Source: Nocardioides okcheonensis
GTDB taxonomy: Bacteria; Actinomycetota; Actinomycetes; Propionibacteriales; Nocardioidaceae
Assembly (NCBI RefSeq): GCF_020991065.1
Contig: NZ_CP087710.1
Coordinates: 2,232,001-2,296,000, forward strand
DNA: 64,000 nucleotides
Direction of reading: 5' to 3'
Shown: piece by piece, positions 34,111-43,424 of the stretch
How positions within the stretch are numbered: position 1 is the first letter of the stretch
How the letters are laid out: each line of letters opens with the position of its first letter
Notes under the pieces: generated by a model
What the model saw: only the letters and a program-made list of their open reading frames with translations
The model's database searches: none
Told to the model about the DNA's origin: nothing
Translations under genes and position numbers: made by a program

Positions 34111-35675
34111 CAGCTCAGCTCGCGCTTGAGGATCTTGCCGGTCGCGGTCATCGGGAGCGCGTCGACGAACTGCACGATGCGGGGGTACTTGTAGCCCGCC
34201 ATCTGCTCCTTGCCCCACGCCACGAGCTCGTCCTCGGTCACGGTCGCGCCGTCCTTGCGGATCACGACGGCCTTGACCTCCTCGCCGTGGCTGTCGTGCG
34301 GCACGCCGATGACGGCGGCGAGCGAGACGTCGGGATGGGTGAGCAGGACCTCCTCGACCTCACGCGGGTACACGTTGTAGCCGCCGCGGATGATCATGTC
34401 CTTGGACCGGTCGACGATGTAGTACCAGCCGTCGGCGTCCTTGCGCCCGAGGTCGCCGGAGCGGAACCAGCCGTCGACGATCGCCTCGGCCGTCGCGTCG
34501 GGGCGGCCGTAGTAGCCCTTCATGATGTTGGGGCCCTTGATCGCGATCTCGCCGATCGCGTCCTCGGCGTCCTCGACGTCCTCGCGCACCCCCGGCTCGG
34601 GGCTGATCAGCTTCATCTCCACGCCCGGGATCGGCTTGCCGATCGAGCCCACGCGGGCGGGCTCGCCCCACACCGAGAAGCTCGAGACGGGCGAGGTCTC
34701 GGAGAGCCCGTAGCCCTCGAGGATGGTGACGCCGAAGCGGCGCTCGAACTCCTTGTGGACCTCGACCGGCAGCGCCGAGCCCCCGGCCGCGGCCACGCGC
34801 AGCGTCCCGGCCAGCTTCTTCACGTCGACGCCGGAGTCGTCGAGCGCGCCGAGCAGCCCCCAGTACATCGTCGGGACGCCGGCGAAGAAGGTGACGTCCT
34901 CGCGGTCCATCAGCGCCAGCGCGGGCCCGGCCTCGAAGCGCGGCAGCAGCACGACGGTGCCGCCGAAGGCGAAGCCGGCGTTCATGATCACCGTCTGGCC
35001 GAACGAGTGGAACAGCGGCAGCACGCACAGGAGCGTGTCGGGGTTGTCGGCGTCCGCGCCGAAGAGGGCGTCGCTGGCGAGCGCGTTCGAGATCATGTTG
35101 CGGTGCATCAGCTCCGCACCCTTGGGCTGGCCCGTGGTGCCGGAGGTGTAGAGGATGACGGCGGTGTCGTCGGCGCCGACCTCCCGGGTCTCGAAGACCG
35201 GCGACTGGCCCTTCAGGGCCTGGCCGAGGGTCTGCGCGCCCTCGATCGGCGACTCCGCCGCCGGGTCGGCCGTGATCAGGAAGAAGTGCTCGCAGCCCTC
35301 GGTCTGCTCGAAGCCGGCGTGGCCCTCGGTGCCGATCGGCAGCTCGGGCGTGCCCTGGAAGCAGAAGTACGCCTTCGCGTCGGAGTCGTCGAGGTGGTAG
35401 GCCACCTCCCGACCCTTGAGCAGCACGTTGAGCGGGACGACCGTCGCACCGGCCTTGAGGATCCCGTAGTAGACGATCGGGAAGTACGGCAGGTTCGGGC
35501 AGCTCAGCGCGACCTTGTCGCCCGGCTCGATGCCGCGCGAGACCAGCAGGTTGGCGACCTGGCTGGCGCCCGCGTCGACCTGCGCATAGGTCAGGCGGGT
35601 GTCGCCGAGCACGACGGCCGTACGGTCCGGGTGGGCCTGGGCGGACCCTTCGAGCAGCGAGGAGAGGTTCGGCAT
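34110..35675 (-). CDS. Acyl-CoA synthetase (long-chain fatty acid-CoA ligase type)
   Basis: This 521-residue ANL-superfamily enzyme activates a carboxylic acid with ATP and CoA. The AMP-binding motif YTSGTTGQPKGAEL lies near 172-186. Later motifs are GYGLSETSP, the hinge region WFRSGDLGRKDADGWYYIVDR, and the C-terminal catalytic Lys in TATGKILKREL. Chain-length preference cannot be read off. A -10-like TAGGTT ends 6 nt before the ATG (leaderless), and a CRP-like palindrome is centred about 29 bp upstream of the likely transcription start. Confidence 0.92.
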   Translation of the reverse strand: MPNLSSLLEGSAQAHPDRTAVVLGDTRLTYAQVDAGASQVANLLVSRGIEPGDKVALSCPNLPYFPIVYYGILKAGATVVPLNVLLKGREVAYHLDDSDAKAYFCFQGTPELPIGTEGHAGFEQTEGCEHFFLITADPAAESPIEGAQTLGQALKGQSPVFETREVGADDTAVILYTSGTTGQPKGAELMHRNMISNALASDALFGADADNPDTLLCVLPLFHSFGQTVIMNAGFAFGGTVVLLPRFEAGPALALMDREDVTFFAGVPTMYWGLLGALDDSGVDVKKLAGTLRVAAAGGSALPVEVHKEFERRFGVTILEGYGLSETSPVSSFSVWGEPARVGSIGKPIPGVEMKLISPEPGVREDVEDAEDAIGEIAIKGPNIMKGYYGRPDATAEAIVDGWFRSGDLGRKDADGWYYIVDRSKDMIIRGGYNVYPREVEEVLLTHPDVSLAAVIGVPHDSHGEEVKAVVIRKDGATVTEDELVAWGKEQMAGYKYPRIVQFVDALPMTATGKILKRELS

Positions 35676-35681
35676 GCGAAC

Positions 35682-35711
35682 AACCTACTCAGCGGTCGTG
35701 AGCCACGTCAC
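35682..35711 (-). promoter_or_regulatory. Leaderless promoter with CRP/GlxR-like operator for the acyl-CoA ligase
   Basis: On the minus strand TAGGTT (35687-35682) ends 6 nt before the ATG. GTGA-N6-TCAC lies at 35698-35711 and overlaps the stop codon of the SRPBCC gene. Control of fatty-acid activation by CRP-type regulators is known in actinobacteria. Confidence 0.5.
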
Positions 35712-36148
35712 CCGCCGTGCTGCGCGGCGATGAGCCGGCCGGCCTTGCGGAGGTCGGCGCCGATGGCCCGCCCGGCGACCAGGCCCGAGCTCAGCGCTGC
35801 GGCGGCGTAGAGCCCCGAGCCGCTGACCTCGCCCTCGGCCTGCACCCGGCAGCCGGTGCCGCGGGCGGTGAAGCGCAGCCGCAGGTCGGCCCGCACGCCA
35901 CGCCAGGTCCCGCTCTCGGCCCAGACCCGGTAGGGGACGAACTCGGTGACGACGAGATGGGGGCGTACGCCGACGGCCGTCAGCTCGCTCCACGCCTGGC
36001 CGAGGTGCGGCTCCTCGTCGTCGGGCACGTCGACCGACAGCAGGCTGGACTGCCACTTCGGGCGGTTGCGCGGGTCGACGAGGTAGGTGAAGGCCTGCTC
36101 GGGCGTGGCCGTCAGCTCGACGCTCGCCGAGAACCGCCGGGTGGTCAG
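35708..36148 (-). CDS. SRPBCC family protein with probable CTG start
   Basis: The fold-specific sequence FSASVELTATPEQAFTYLVD starts only a few codons after the purC stop, yet no ATG, GTG or TTG is available there. A CTG at 36148 overlaps the purC stop as CTGA, with GGGGAG upstream in purC. This gives a 146-residue protein of normal size for a START/polyketide-cyclase domain, ending in the helix GLVAGRAIGADLRKAGRLIAA. An automatic call would pick the GTG at 36028 and lose the first two strands. The ligand is unknown. It sits between purC and the acyl-CoA ligase on the same strand. Confidence 0.75.
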   Translation of the reverse strand: MTTRRFSASVELTATPEQAFTYLVDPRNRPKWQSSLLSVDVPDDEEPHLGQAWSELTAVGVRPHLVVTEFVPYRVWAESGTWRGVRADLRLRFTARGTGCRVQAEGEVSGSGLYAAAALSSGLVAGRAIGADLRKAGRLIAAQHGG

Positions 36149-37041
36149 AACCGCTCCCCGGTGAGCAGCTCGTAGGCCTCGACGTAACGGCGGCGGGTCC
36201 GCTCGACGACCTCGTCGGGCAGCGGCGGAGGAGCCTCCCCGGACGTGCGGTCCCAGCCGGACTCCGCGGACGTGAGCCAGTTGCGGACGATCTGCTTGTC
36301 GTAGGACTCCTGGGCGCGGCCGGGCTGCCAGTCGTTGGCCGGCCAGAACCGGCTCGAGTCGGGCGTGAGGACCTCGTCGGCGAGGATCGTGGTGCCGTCG
36401 GGCCGCCGGCCGAACTCCAGCTTCGTGTCGGCCAGGATGATGCCGCGCTCACGGGCGAGGCCATGGGCCTTGCCGTAGACCTCCATGGTCAGCATCCGCA
36501 GCTCGGCCGCGGCGTCGTCGCCGACCGCCTCGACCACGGCCTCGTAGTCGACGTTCTCGTCGTGGTCGCCGAGCTCGGCCTTCGTGGCCGGCGTGAAGAT
36601 CGGCTCCGGGAGACGGCTGCCGTCCTGCAGGCCGGCCGGGAGCGGGATGCCGCAGACCTCGTTGGTGCGGTGGTAGTCGAGCAGCCCCGAGCCGGTGAGG
36701 TAGCCGCGGGCGACGCACTCGACGGGGAACATGTCGAGCCGCTCGCACACGACCGCGCGCCCGGCGACGGTGGCGGGGACCTCGGTGGACACCACGTGGT
36801 TGCCGACCAGCTCGGCGAGCTGGTCGAACCACCACAGCGACATCCGGGTGAGGATCTCGCCCTTGTCCGGGATCGTGGAGTCGAGCACGAAGTCGTAGGC
36901 CGAGGTCCGGTCGCTGGCGACCATCAGCAGCCGTCCCTCGTGCTCACCGGCGTCGATCCGGTAGAGGTCGCGGACCTTCCCGGAGTGCACGTGGGTGGTG
37001 CCGTCGATCGCAGGGGCGGTGGGGATGTCGATATCGGCCAC
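36145..37041 (-). CDS. purC: SAICAR synthetase
   Basis: Phosphoribosylaminoimidazole-succinocarboxamide synthase, 298 residues, joins aspartate to CAIR with ATP. Signature parts are HSGKVRDLYRID at 19-30, VASDRTSAYDFVL, CERLDMFPVECVARGYLTGSG and the second signature around LADTKLEFGRRPDG. The length matches the larger actinobacterial/yeast-like type rather than the 237-residue E. coli form. Its stop overlaps the probable CTG start of the SRPBCC gene. Confidence 0.97.
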   Translation of the reverse strand: MADIDIPTAPAIDGTTHVHSGKVRDLYRIDAGEHEGRLLMVASDRTSAYDFVLDSTIPDKGEILTRMSLWWFDQLAELVGNHVVSTEVPATVAGRAVVCERLDMFPVECVARGYLTGSGLLDYHRTNEVCGIPLPAGLQDGSRLPEPIFTPATKAELGDHDENVDYEAVVEAVGDDAAAELRMLTMEVYGKAHGLARERGIILADTKLEFGRRPDGTTILADEVLTPDSSRFWPANDWQPGRAQESYDKQIVRNWLTSAESGWDRTSGEAPPPLPDEVVERTRRRYVEAYELLTGERF

Positions 37042-37050
37042 GGCACGAGC

Positions 37051-37190
37051 CTAGCGGCGCGGGGACCACCAGCGGCGCCGCTCACCGTCCGGACGCGCGC
37101 GGGCGGCGATCGCGTCGCGCAGGGCGTCGCGCAGCGGCCGCTCGAGGTTCGGGGTTGCGAAGGTGTCGCCGGGGGCGAGGCCGAGGTCCA
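37051..37190 (-). CDS. Possible small hypothetical protein
   Basis: A frame of about 46 codons from a GTG at 37190 encodes VDLGLAPGDTFATPNLERP and continues to a basic end (ERRRWWSPRR). It ends 10 bp before purC on the same strand. Composition looks coding, but there is no homology I recognise and no strong ribosome site; the open frame could continue upstream to an ATG at 37293. Confidence 0.3.
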
Positions 37191-37315
37191 CGCGCCCATC
37201 CGAGCAAGACCGCTTCGACCCCTGCCCGGACGACCTGTCCTCGGGCGTCGCCTGGTTTCGGGAGCGTCCCGCGGGGTAGTGACAGGCAGACACGTCACCA
37301 GGGGGTTACCGCACC

Positions 37316-37465
37316 GTGCTGCCCATCTCGTTCCCGACGCTCGGCAGCGCCGCCGCACCCTGCGGCCAGGCCGACCACGCCGGCCGGCGCAGCGAGCGCG
37401 AGGAGGCCACCCTCGACCTGCGCAACGCCGAGCTCGAGCGGCTGCGCGACACCGACGGTCGATGA
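37316..37465 (+). CDS. Small hypothetical protein
   Basis: The GTG at 37316, preceded by AGGGGG, opens a 49-residue frame (PISFPTLGSAAAPCGQADHA, then a charged helix EEATLDLRNAELERLRD). The stop overlaps the ATG of the next membrane protein gene (ATGA). The overlap and ribosome site are the main support. Function unknown. Confidence 0.5.
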   Translation: MLPISFPTLGSAAAPCGQADHAGRRSEREEATLDLRNAELERLRDTDGR

Positions 37466-37968
37466 GCCGCAACCGCCGTTCGGACCGGCTCGTCATCTGG
37501 GTGTGCTCGCTGGCCGTGCTGGCGGGGAGCGCCGCGCTGCTGGGGTGGTTCGCCGTCGGCGCGGTCGACCACGTCACGGCCGACGACCGGCCGGCCACGA
37601 TCACCGACGTCTCGGGCCCCGGGACCCGGGCGCCGACGGGCAACAACCGCGACGGCCGCACCATCTCGTTCCGCCTCGAGGACGGGTCCGAGCACGCAGC
37701 GGCCACGGAGAGCCGGTGGTTCTGGTGGCCCGACGAGGGCGACACCATCCACGTCCACGAGACCTCGGCGGGCGACTGGACGGTCAGCGAGGACTTCTCC
37801 TGGCTGCGCACGCTGGGGTTCAGCGCGGTACTGCTGCTGCCGTGGATCTTCGCGCTGCTCAAGGCGTGGGAGTGGGTGGAGCGCACGGCCCGACCCGAGC
37901 GCTGGGAGGCCAAGCAGCGCGAGGAGCGCGACCGGCGCCGGCTCGCCCGCAAGGGCCGGCAGCGCTAG
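37462..37968 (+). CDS. Membrane protein, DUF3592-like
   Basis: This 168-residue protein has one N-terminal membrane segment (about 10-33), an extracytoplasmic beta-rich domain (about 34-115; PATITDVSGPGTRAPTGNN, then ISFRLEDGSEH and GDTIHVHE), and a second membrane segment (about 117-135) before a basic cytoplasmic tail. The pattern of a strand-rich loop between two helices resembles DUF3592. It is coupled to the small frame upstream. Function unknown. Confidence 0.75.
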   Translation: MSRNRRSDRLVIWVCSLAVLAGSAALLGWFAVGAVDHVTADDRPATITDVSGPGTRAPTGNNRDGRTISFRLEDGSEHAAATESRWFWWPDEGDTIHVHETSAGDWTVSEDFSWLRTLGFSAVLLLPWIFALLKAWEWVERTARPERWEAKQREERDRRRLARKGRQR

Positions 37969-37990
37969 CGACCGGGCGCCGCGGCACCGC

Positions 37991-38539
37991 TCAGCGGTGC
38001 AGCCACCAGCTCATCCGGCGGGTGATCCACGGCAGGAAGACGTAGGTCATCAGCGGCGTCATCACGCTCGTCACCAGCACGACCCGCGGCACCAGGGCCC
38101 AGTCGGCGATCAGGTGCGAGGCCGTCCAGTTGGCCAGCAGGCTGAGCGGCAGGAAGACCATGAAGATGGTGACCATCTGCTTCCAGCGCGGCGGCGCGGG
38201 CGGCGCGGCGCTGAGCGACTCGACCGAGGCCGGCTCGTCGAACCAGCCCTCGATGCCCGTACGCCGCTCGCGCCGCTTCTCCTCGACGCTCCCCTGGGCG
38301 GCCTCGAGCCACCACGCGCGCTGCGGCGACGCCTCCCAGGCGGCCAGGGACTCGGCGTCGGCGAAGCGGTAGAGCATGTGCCACTCCTCCGAGTCCGCGC
38401 TCGGGCGCACCCAGCCCGAGCCGAGGAACCCCTCGAACCGCTCGGCCATCGAGGTGCCCGCCTGCATCCAGGCCAGCATCTGCGTGGTGTGCGACGGGTC
38501 GACGTGGCGCGTGACGGAGACGGTGACGGGGGCGCTCAT
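37991..38539 (-). CDS. Antibiotic biosynthesis monooxygenase-like domain fused to two membrane helices
   Basis: This 182-residue protein has an N-terminal ferredoxin-like ABM domain (about 1-95: VTVSVTRHVDPSHTTQMLAW, FEGFLGSGWVRPS, EEWHMLYRFADAESLAAW). Two hydrophobic helices follow (about 123-145 and 150-175), with the region WKQMVTIFMVFLPLSLLANW. This fusion is a known small family in proteobacteria and actinobacteria, with no established activity. The ATG at 38539 is used; sequence further upstream does not look coding. Confidence 0.82.
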   Translation of the reverse strand: MSAPVTVSVTRHVDPSHTTQMLAWMQAGTSMAERFEGFLGSGWVRPSADSEEWHMLYRFADAESLAAWEASPQRAWWLEAAQGSVEEKRRERRTGIEGWFDEPASVESLSAAPPAPPRWKQMVTIFMVFLPLSLLANWTASHLIADWALVPRVVLVTSVMTPLMTYVFLPWITRRMSWWLHR

Positions 38540-38671
38540 GACCCTCAGTGTCGGGCGTGCGGGCGCGTGCGGTGAAGCCGACGGCGACGAGATCCCGGCC
38601 ACTCGGACCACTGGCGCCACATTGTCGACTGACTTAGTGTACTTAGGTCAAGGACCACCCCGGGAGGACCC

Positions 38672-39673
38672 GTGACCCGAGCACCACGCCCCGACTTCCT
38701 CGTGATCGGCGCACCCAAGGCCGGCACCACCGCCCTGCACGCGGCCCTCGCCCAGCACCCCGACGTCTACGTCTGCGACCCCAAGGAGCCGAAGTACTGG
38801 CTGTGCGACGGCGCGCCGCCACCGGCGTGGTGCGGGCCGGGCGACAAGCACTCCCAGCAGGAGTGGATCTGGCGGGCCGAGCAGTACTTCCCGCTCTTCG
38901 AGCCCGCCGCCGAGCACCAGGTCCGCGGCGAGAGCACGCCCTTCTACCTGTGGAGCCGCAGCGCCCACCGCCGGATCGCCGAGGACCTCCCCCGCGTGCG
39001 GCTGGTCGCCGTGGTCCGCGACCCGATCGACCGCGCCTACAGCAACTGGATGCACCTGTGGTCCGACGGGCTCGAGCCCGAGTCGGACTTCGTCACCGCG
39101 TTCGGCCGCGAGGACGAGCGGGTCCGGGCCGGCTGGGCGCCGTTCTGGCGCTACCGCGAGCTGGGCCGCTACGGCGAGCAGCTCCAGCACCTGCACCGCC
39201 ACGTCGACCCGGCGCGGATCCTCGTCGTGCGCTACCGCGACCTCGTCGACGAGCCGGCCGCGACGGTCGACCGGGTCAGCCGGTTCCTCGGGATCCGCGA
39301 GGGCCAGGTCGACACCATCCCGCGCGACAACTCGCGCGCGTTCGTGCCCCCGGGCTGGCGCCCGCGGGTCTTCGGTCCGGTCGTGCGGGGCGGTGCGCGC
39401 CTGGGCCAGTTCGCGCCACCGCAGGTCTGGCGCCGCGTGCACCCGCTGACGATCGGCCTGCTCAGCGACCGCAGCGAGGCCGCGCGACCGCGGCTCGACG
39501 CGGTGTGCCGCCAGCGCCTGGTCGACACCTACGCCGACGACATCGGCCTGCTGAGCGAGCTCACCGGCCAGGACTTCGAGGACTGGCTCTCGCCCGAGAG
39601 CCGCGGCTCCTACGCCGAGCGGTCGGCGACCGTGACCCGCCTCGTCGACCGCGGGGTCAGCGCACGCAGGTGA
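38672..39673 (+). CDS. Sulfotransferase
   Basis: This 333-residue PAPS-dependent sulfotransferase of the Sulfotransfer_1/3 type has the 5'-phosphosulfate loop [10 protein letters not shown] at 13-22 and the 3'-phosphate motif [13 protein letters not shown] near 110-122. The acceptor could be a sugar, lipid or small metabolite. The GTG start follows GGGAGGA. The upstream region holds ACTTAG repeated at 38632 and 38641 and TTGTCGACT at 38622-38630, the latter also present before the glycosidase-like gene that converges with it. Confidence 0.9.
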   Translation: MTRAPRPDFLVIGAPKAGTTALHAALAQHPDVYVCDPKEPKYWLCDGAPPPAWCGPGDKHSQQEWIWRAEQYFPLFEPAAEHQVRGESTPFYLWSRSAHRRIAEDLPRVRLVAVVRDPIDRAYSNWMHLWSDGLEPESDFVTAFGREDERVRAGWAPFWRYRELGRYGEQLQHLHRHVDPARILVVRYRDLVDEPAATVDRVSRFLGIREGQVDTIPRDNSRAFVPPGWRPRVFGPVVRGGARLGQFAPPQVWRRVHPLTIGLLSDRSEAARPRLDAVCRQRLVDTYADDIGLLSELTGQDFEDWLSPESRGSYAERSATVTRLVDRGVSARR

Positions 39674-40535
39674 CCAGGTCGTGCGAGCCGTCGGGGCCGG
39701 CCGCCTCGACGTAGTAGCGCACCCGGCCGTCCGGCAGCGGGACCGCGGTGGCGTAGCGGAAGGCGCCGTCGGAGTGCGGCGAGCGGATCGGCGGCTGGGC
39801 GGTGCGGGTGAGCGCGGTGCCGTCCCAGGTGGCGACGCCGGTGGTCTCGAACCAGTTGGACTCGGCGTCGGGGCGCCCGTCGTAGAGCACGGTGCCGTCG
39901 GGGAGGACCGCGCTGACCCGGGCGCCACGTGCGTCCCACTCGCCCGGCCGGCCGGCGAGCACCTCGCCGCGGTCGACCCAGTCGAGGCCGTCGGCGCTGG
40001 TGAGGCGGCGCGTGGTCATCCGGTCCTCGTGGCCGGGCTCGTCGAGCGGGTGGCAGCACAGCCACATCTCGTAGCCGTCGTCCCCGACCGTGATCACCGG
40101 GTCCTTGACCCCGGTGTCGCGGTCGCCCTCGTGCACCCGCTGCCGTACGCCCTGCGGCAGGCCCTCGACGGTGTCGGCGGTCAGGCTGTCGACCCACCAG
40201 TGCTTCGAGCCCGGCGTGGCGCACGAGAGGTAGAGCCGCCAGCCGCCCCCGAGCAGCGGCACGAGGACCGGGCGCTCGAAGGACTCCGCGCCGAACGCCT
40301 CGCGCGACACCTCGGCGACCGGCTCGAACGCCACCCCGTCGTCCGAGCGCGCGACCACGACCGAGACGCCGCGCCCGTCGGTGAGCGGGCGACGGACCCG
40401 CCAGGTGAGCCAGAAGACGCCGTCGACGAGGACTGCGCTCGCGGCGCCGGACCAGTTGCCGGCGCCGGGACCGGGAGCGGGCACGACGACCTGCACGTCG
40501 TCGTAGGTCGGCGGAGCGGTGGCGGTCGCGGTCAT
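39657..40535 (-). CDS. Five-bladed propeller glycosidase-like protein
   Basis: This 292-residue protein has repeated strands such as [46 protein letters not shown] and [14 protein letters not shown], a pattern typical of GH43/GH130-type propellers. Acidic residues in KDP and WDARG could be catalytic. No signal peptide is present, so it is cytosolic. The 3' end overlaps the sulfotransferase 3' end on the other strand by 17 bp. Substrate unknown. Confidence 0.7.
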   Translation of the reverse strand: MTATATAPPTYDDVQVVVPAPGPGAGNWSGAASAVLVDGVFWLTWRVRRPLTDGRGVSVVVARSDDGVAFEPVAEVSREAFGAESFERPVLVPLLGGGWRLYLSCATPGSKHWWVDSLTADTVEGLPQGVRQRVHEGDRDTGVKDPVITVGDDGYEMWLCCHPLDEPGHEDRMTTRRLTSADGLDWVDRGEVLAGRPGEWDARGARVSAVLPDGTVLYDGRPDAESNWFETTGVATWDGTALTRTAQPPIRSPHSDGAFRYATAVPLPDGRVRYYVEAAGPDGSHDLVTCVR

Positions 40536-40590
40536 GCCGACACGATAGTCGACAAGGACACTGCAGAATCGGACGCGACCGCCGCCGGCC

Positions 40591-41586
40591 TCACTCGCAG
40601 CCGAGCCCCTGCCCGTACTCCGCCGGGACGCGACCGGCGACGACCTCGTCGGCGATCTCCCACAGCACGTCGGGGTAGTCGCCCTCGGCGTCCATGACGT
40701 GGAGGAACGCCCAGTCGTGGCTGCCCGCGAGCGCCGCCTGCGCCTGGCGCGCGGCCGCGTCGTCGCCTTCCTCGGTCGCGTCGGCGAACTGGTCGATCCA
40801 GGGGCAGGCGACCTGGGCTGCCACGTCCGCGCCGAGGTGGTAGGGGTCGCTCTCGTCGGAGGACGGGACGGCGGCCCCGGGAGCGAGGGGGACGCCGCGG
40901 AGCATGTCGACGATCGCCGCGTCGGCCTCGCCGCTCGTGACGAACTCCTCGGGGAGCGCCGCCTCGAAGGTCTCCTGGTCGGCCCAGTCGAGACGCGCCA
41001 GGAGGTCGAGGTAGGCCGCGCGGTCCATGCCCTCGCCCCGGACCTCGGGGAAGACGTCGCCGGCGACCGCACCGATCGCGGTCCGGTCGCTGGCCGAGTA
41101 CGCCCACCAGCGTGCGTCGGCGCCGAGCAGCCCGGTCGGGGTGCCGCGGTCGACCTGCGGGTGGTCGATGTGCTCGCGGTCGCGGACGTAGCCGGCGCGG
41201 GTGTCGGACGCGCGGAGGTGGACGGTGAGGGTGGCCGAGCCGTCGGACCACTCGACCTCGCTCTCCGGGCCGCCCGGCTCCGAGACGTCGGTGATCGTCC
41301 ACCCCGGGGCGTCCAGCACGACGCGCTCGAGGGCCTGCGGTGCGGCGTAGACCGACGTCGGCTCGTCGCGCGACAGCAGCCAGCTCGGCACGGCGACGAG
41401 CGCGGCCGCGGCCGCCGCGGCGACGAGCGTCGCCGCCCAGCGGCGCAGGTGGCGCGGGGAGGTGTCGGCGGGGGACGGGGCGGTGCGCTCGTCGAGCGAC
41501 GTGGACATGATCTCCTCCAGGAGCTCGGCCCTCGCCGCGGCGAGCGGCAGCCCGGAGACCTCGTCGTCGGTCAGTCGCGGAGTCAT
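40591..41586 (-). CDS. Membrane protein, probable anti-sigma factor partner
   Basis: This 331-residue protein has a cytoplasmic N-terminus of about 45 residues ([19 protein letters not shown]), one membrane helix (about 48-72), and a large extracytoplasmic domain with [19 protein letters not shown]. It overlaps the preceding ECF sigma gene by 4 nt (ATGA), the standard arrangement for a membrane-bound anti-sigma or linked lipoprotein-like partner. No zinc anti-sigma motif (HxxxCxxC) is present. Confidence 0.75.
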   Translation of the reverse strand: MTPRLTDDEVSGLPLAAARAELLEEIMSTSLDERTAPSPADTSPRHLRRWAATLVAAAAAAALVAVPSWLLSRDEPTSVYAAPQALERVVLDAPGWTITDVSEPGGPESEVEWSDGSATLTVHLRASDTRAGYVRDREHIDHPQVDRGTPTGLLGADARWWAYSASDRTAIGAVAGDVFPEVRGEGMDRAAYLDLLARLDWADQETFEAALPEEFVTSGEADAAIVDMLRGVPLAPGAAVPSSDESDPYHLGADVAAQVACPWIDQFADATEEGDDAAARQAQAALAGSHDWAFLHVMDAEGDYPDVLWEIADEVVAGRVPAEYGQGLGCE

Positions 41587-42149
41587 CGCTCCTCCTCTCG
41601 GCTGGGGATCGGTTGCTTGCCCTGGACATGTCCGCCCGCCGGCGGATCGTTGCCGAGCAGGTCGCGCAACCTGGCCCGCGCCCGGGAGAGCCGCGGGCGG
41701 ACCACGCTCGCCGGGAGCCCGAGGACCTCCGCGATCTCGCGCGACTCGAGCCCCTCCCAGAGGTGCAGCTGGAGGACCTCCTCGTCCCGCGCGCTCAAAC
41801 GGGCCATCGCCGCGTCGACGGCGGCGTCCTGGACGACCCGGTCGCTGAAGTCGGGCACGACGAGGCGCAGGTCGTGCCGCAGCCGGTCGCCGAGCCGGCG
41901 GCGGCGCAGGTCGCCGCGGCGGTGGTTGGCGAGCTGGCGGCGCGCGACGGCGTAGAGCCACGGCCGCTCGCCGTCGCCGTCCGGCACGTGGGCCAGCCGT
42001 CGCCACGCCACCAGGAAGGTCTCGGCCGTGACGTCGGCCGCGTCCTCGACGCGCTCGCAGCGCCTCAGCGCGTAGCCCAGCACGCCGTCGAAGTGCGCGG
42101 CGTAGAGCCCACGGAAGCGCCGGTCGCGCTCGTCCCCCGAGTTGTCCAT
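41583..42149 (-). CDS. ECF RNA polymerase sigma factor
   Basis: This 188-residue sigma-70 family factor has region 2 at about 12-80 (YAAHFDGVLGYALRR, DVTAETFLVAWRRL, WLYAVARRQLANHRR) and region 4 at about 115-165 (LSARDEEVLQLHLWEGLESREIAEVLGL, VVRPRLSRARARLRDLL). The ATG at 42149 has GGGGGAGG upstream. The downstream gene is the putative anti-sigma partner. Target promoters are unknown. Confidence 0.92.
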   Translation of the reverse strand: MDNSGDERDRRFRGLYAAHFDGVLGYALRRCERVEDAADVTAETFLVAWRRLAHVPDGDGERPWLYAVARRQLANHRRGDLRRRRLGDRLRHDLRLVVPDFSDRVVQDAAVDAAMARLSARDEEVLQLHLWEGLESREIAEVLGLPASVVRPRLSRARARLRDLLGNDPPAGGHVQGKQPIPSREEER

Positions 42150-42213
42150 GCCTCCCCCGTGTCCGGCAGCCCGACGATCGTTGCAGCCGCCGCCGACCTT
42201 TCTGGCCGTGACC

Positions 42214-42483
42214 TCAGCCGGTGGTCTCGAAGGAGGCCGCGCCGGTGGGCGCGTCGTCACGGACCGCGACGTGCTCCACGCGCGCGGAGGGCGGACCGGT
42301 GCGACACCACTCGACGAGCGCGTCGACGGCCGAGCCCTCGCCCTCGGCGTGCAGCAGCACCGAGCCGTCGACCTCGTTGCGCACCCAGCCGGCGACCCCG
42401 AGCTCGCGGGCGCGTTGCTCGGTGTGCCACCGGAACGCCACGCCCTGGACCCGCCCCGTGACCCGTGCCTGCACCGCCTTCAT
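42214..42483 (-). CDS. acyP: Acylphosphatase
   Basis: This 89-residue acylphosphatase hydrolyses carboxyl-phosphate bonds. The family motif VTGRVQGVAFRWHTEQRA contains the phosphate-binding loop and catalytic Arg (about residue 18). The second motif GWVRNEVDGSV contains the catalytic Asn (about 36). Length and start (ATG 42483) match the family. It stands between the sigma factor gene and the ABC permease gene on the same strand. Confidence 0.95.
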   Translation of the reverse strand: MKAVQARVTGRVQGVAFRWHTEQRARELGVAGWVRNEVDGSVLLHAEGEGSAVDALVEWCRTGPPSARVEHVAVRDDAPTGAASFETTG

Positions 42484-42566
42484 GCCCCGATCATGCCCCG
42501 CGAGCTCCGCGCCCGCAGGGACGGCAGGACCCCGGACGGCCGGGGCGGCCGTCCGGGGCGTCGGGG

Positions 42567-43424
42567 TCAGACGTCGCGCCGCACCACCGACCGGGCCGCG
42601 AGCCCGAGGACGACCACCACCCACGCGACGAGGATCGCGCTCCCGGTGGCACCGTCGATGGTGATGTCGCCGCTCGCCTGGACCGTCGTGATCGCCGCCG
42701 CCGCGTTGCTCGGAAGCACCTGCAGCACCTCGTCGGCCGAGTCGGGGAGCAGGGCGCCGACGATCGGCGGCGCGATGAGGACGACCGCCATCAGTGCGCC
42801 GACGCTCGAGGCGATGGTGCGCGTCAGCAGGCCCAGGCCCATGCCGAGCAGGGCGACGGCGGTGAGCCAGCCGGTCATGCCCAGGAGCTGGCCGAGCACG
42901 CCGTCGGAGGACAGGGTGAGCGAGGGCTCGCCGCGCGCGTCGAGCACGGCGTTGCCGGCGAGGAACGCCCCCACCGTGGCGACGAGGCTGGTCGGCACGA
43001 CGACGCCGGCCAGGACCACCGCACGGGCGAGCAGCACCCGGCCCCGGTGCGGGGTCGCGACGAAGGTGGTCACCACCATCCGGGAGCCGTGCTCGCGGGC
43101 GCCGACGAGGCACCCGAGCACGCCCACCAGCAGCACGGAGAAGTTCGCGCCGGTCAGCACGGTCTGCAGCGGGTCGCCGCTGGCGAAGCTGGGGCCGCCA
43201 GGCGCCGGGGCGTCGCTGCCGACCGCGGCGGCGGCCACCGTGCCGACGAGGACCATCACGACCGCGGCCGCGCCGAGGACGTACCAGTTCGTGCGGAGGG
43301 TGGCGAAGGACAGCCACTGCGAGCGGAGGGCGGCGCCGGGGCCGGGGACGCGGGCGTCGACCGGCACGGTGTCGAGGGTGGCCCGGCCGGGCAGCTGCCC
43401 GGCGTCGTCGGTGATGGTGCTCAT
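42567..43424 (-). CDS. ABC transporter permease
   Basis: This 285-residue membrane protein has six hydrophobic segments and the ABC-2-like block GCLVGAREHGSRMVVTTF, as in permeases paired with bacitracin/lantibiotic-type ATPases. It follows the ATPase gene with a 4-nt ATGA overlap. The pair probably exports or gives resistance to a peptide or antibiotic. A two-component system lies upstream on the same strand, the usual partner for such exporters. Confidence 0.88.
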   Translation of the reverse strand: MSTITDDAGQLPGRATLDTVPVDARVPGPGAALRSQWLSFATLRTNWYVLGAAAVVMVLVGTVAAAAVGSDAPAPGGPSFASGDPLQTVLTGANFSVLLVGVLGCLVGAREHGSRMVVTTFVATPHRGRVLLARAVVLAGVVVPTSLVATVGAFLAGNAVLDARGEPSLTLSSDGVLGQLLGMTGWLTAVALLGMGLGLLTRTIASSVGALMAVVLIAPPIVGALLPDSADEVLQVLPSNAAAAITTVQASGDITIDGATGSAILVAWVVVVLGLAARSVVRRDV

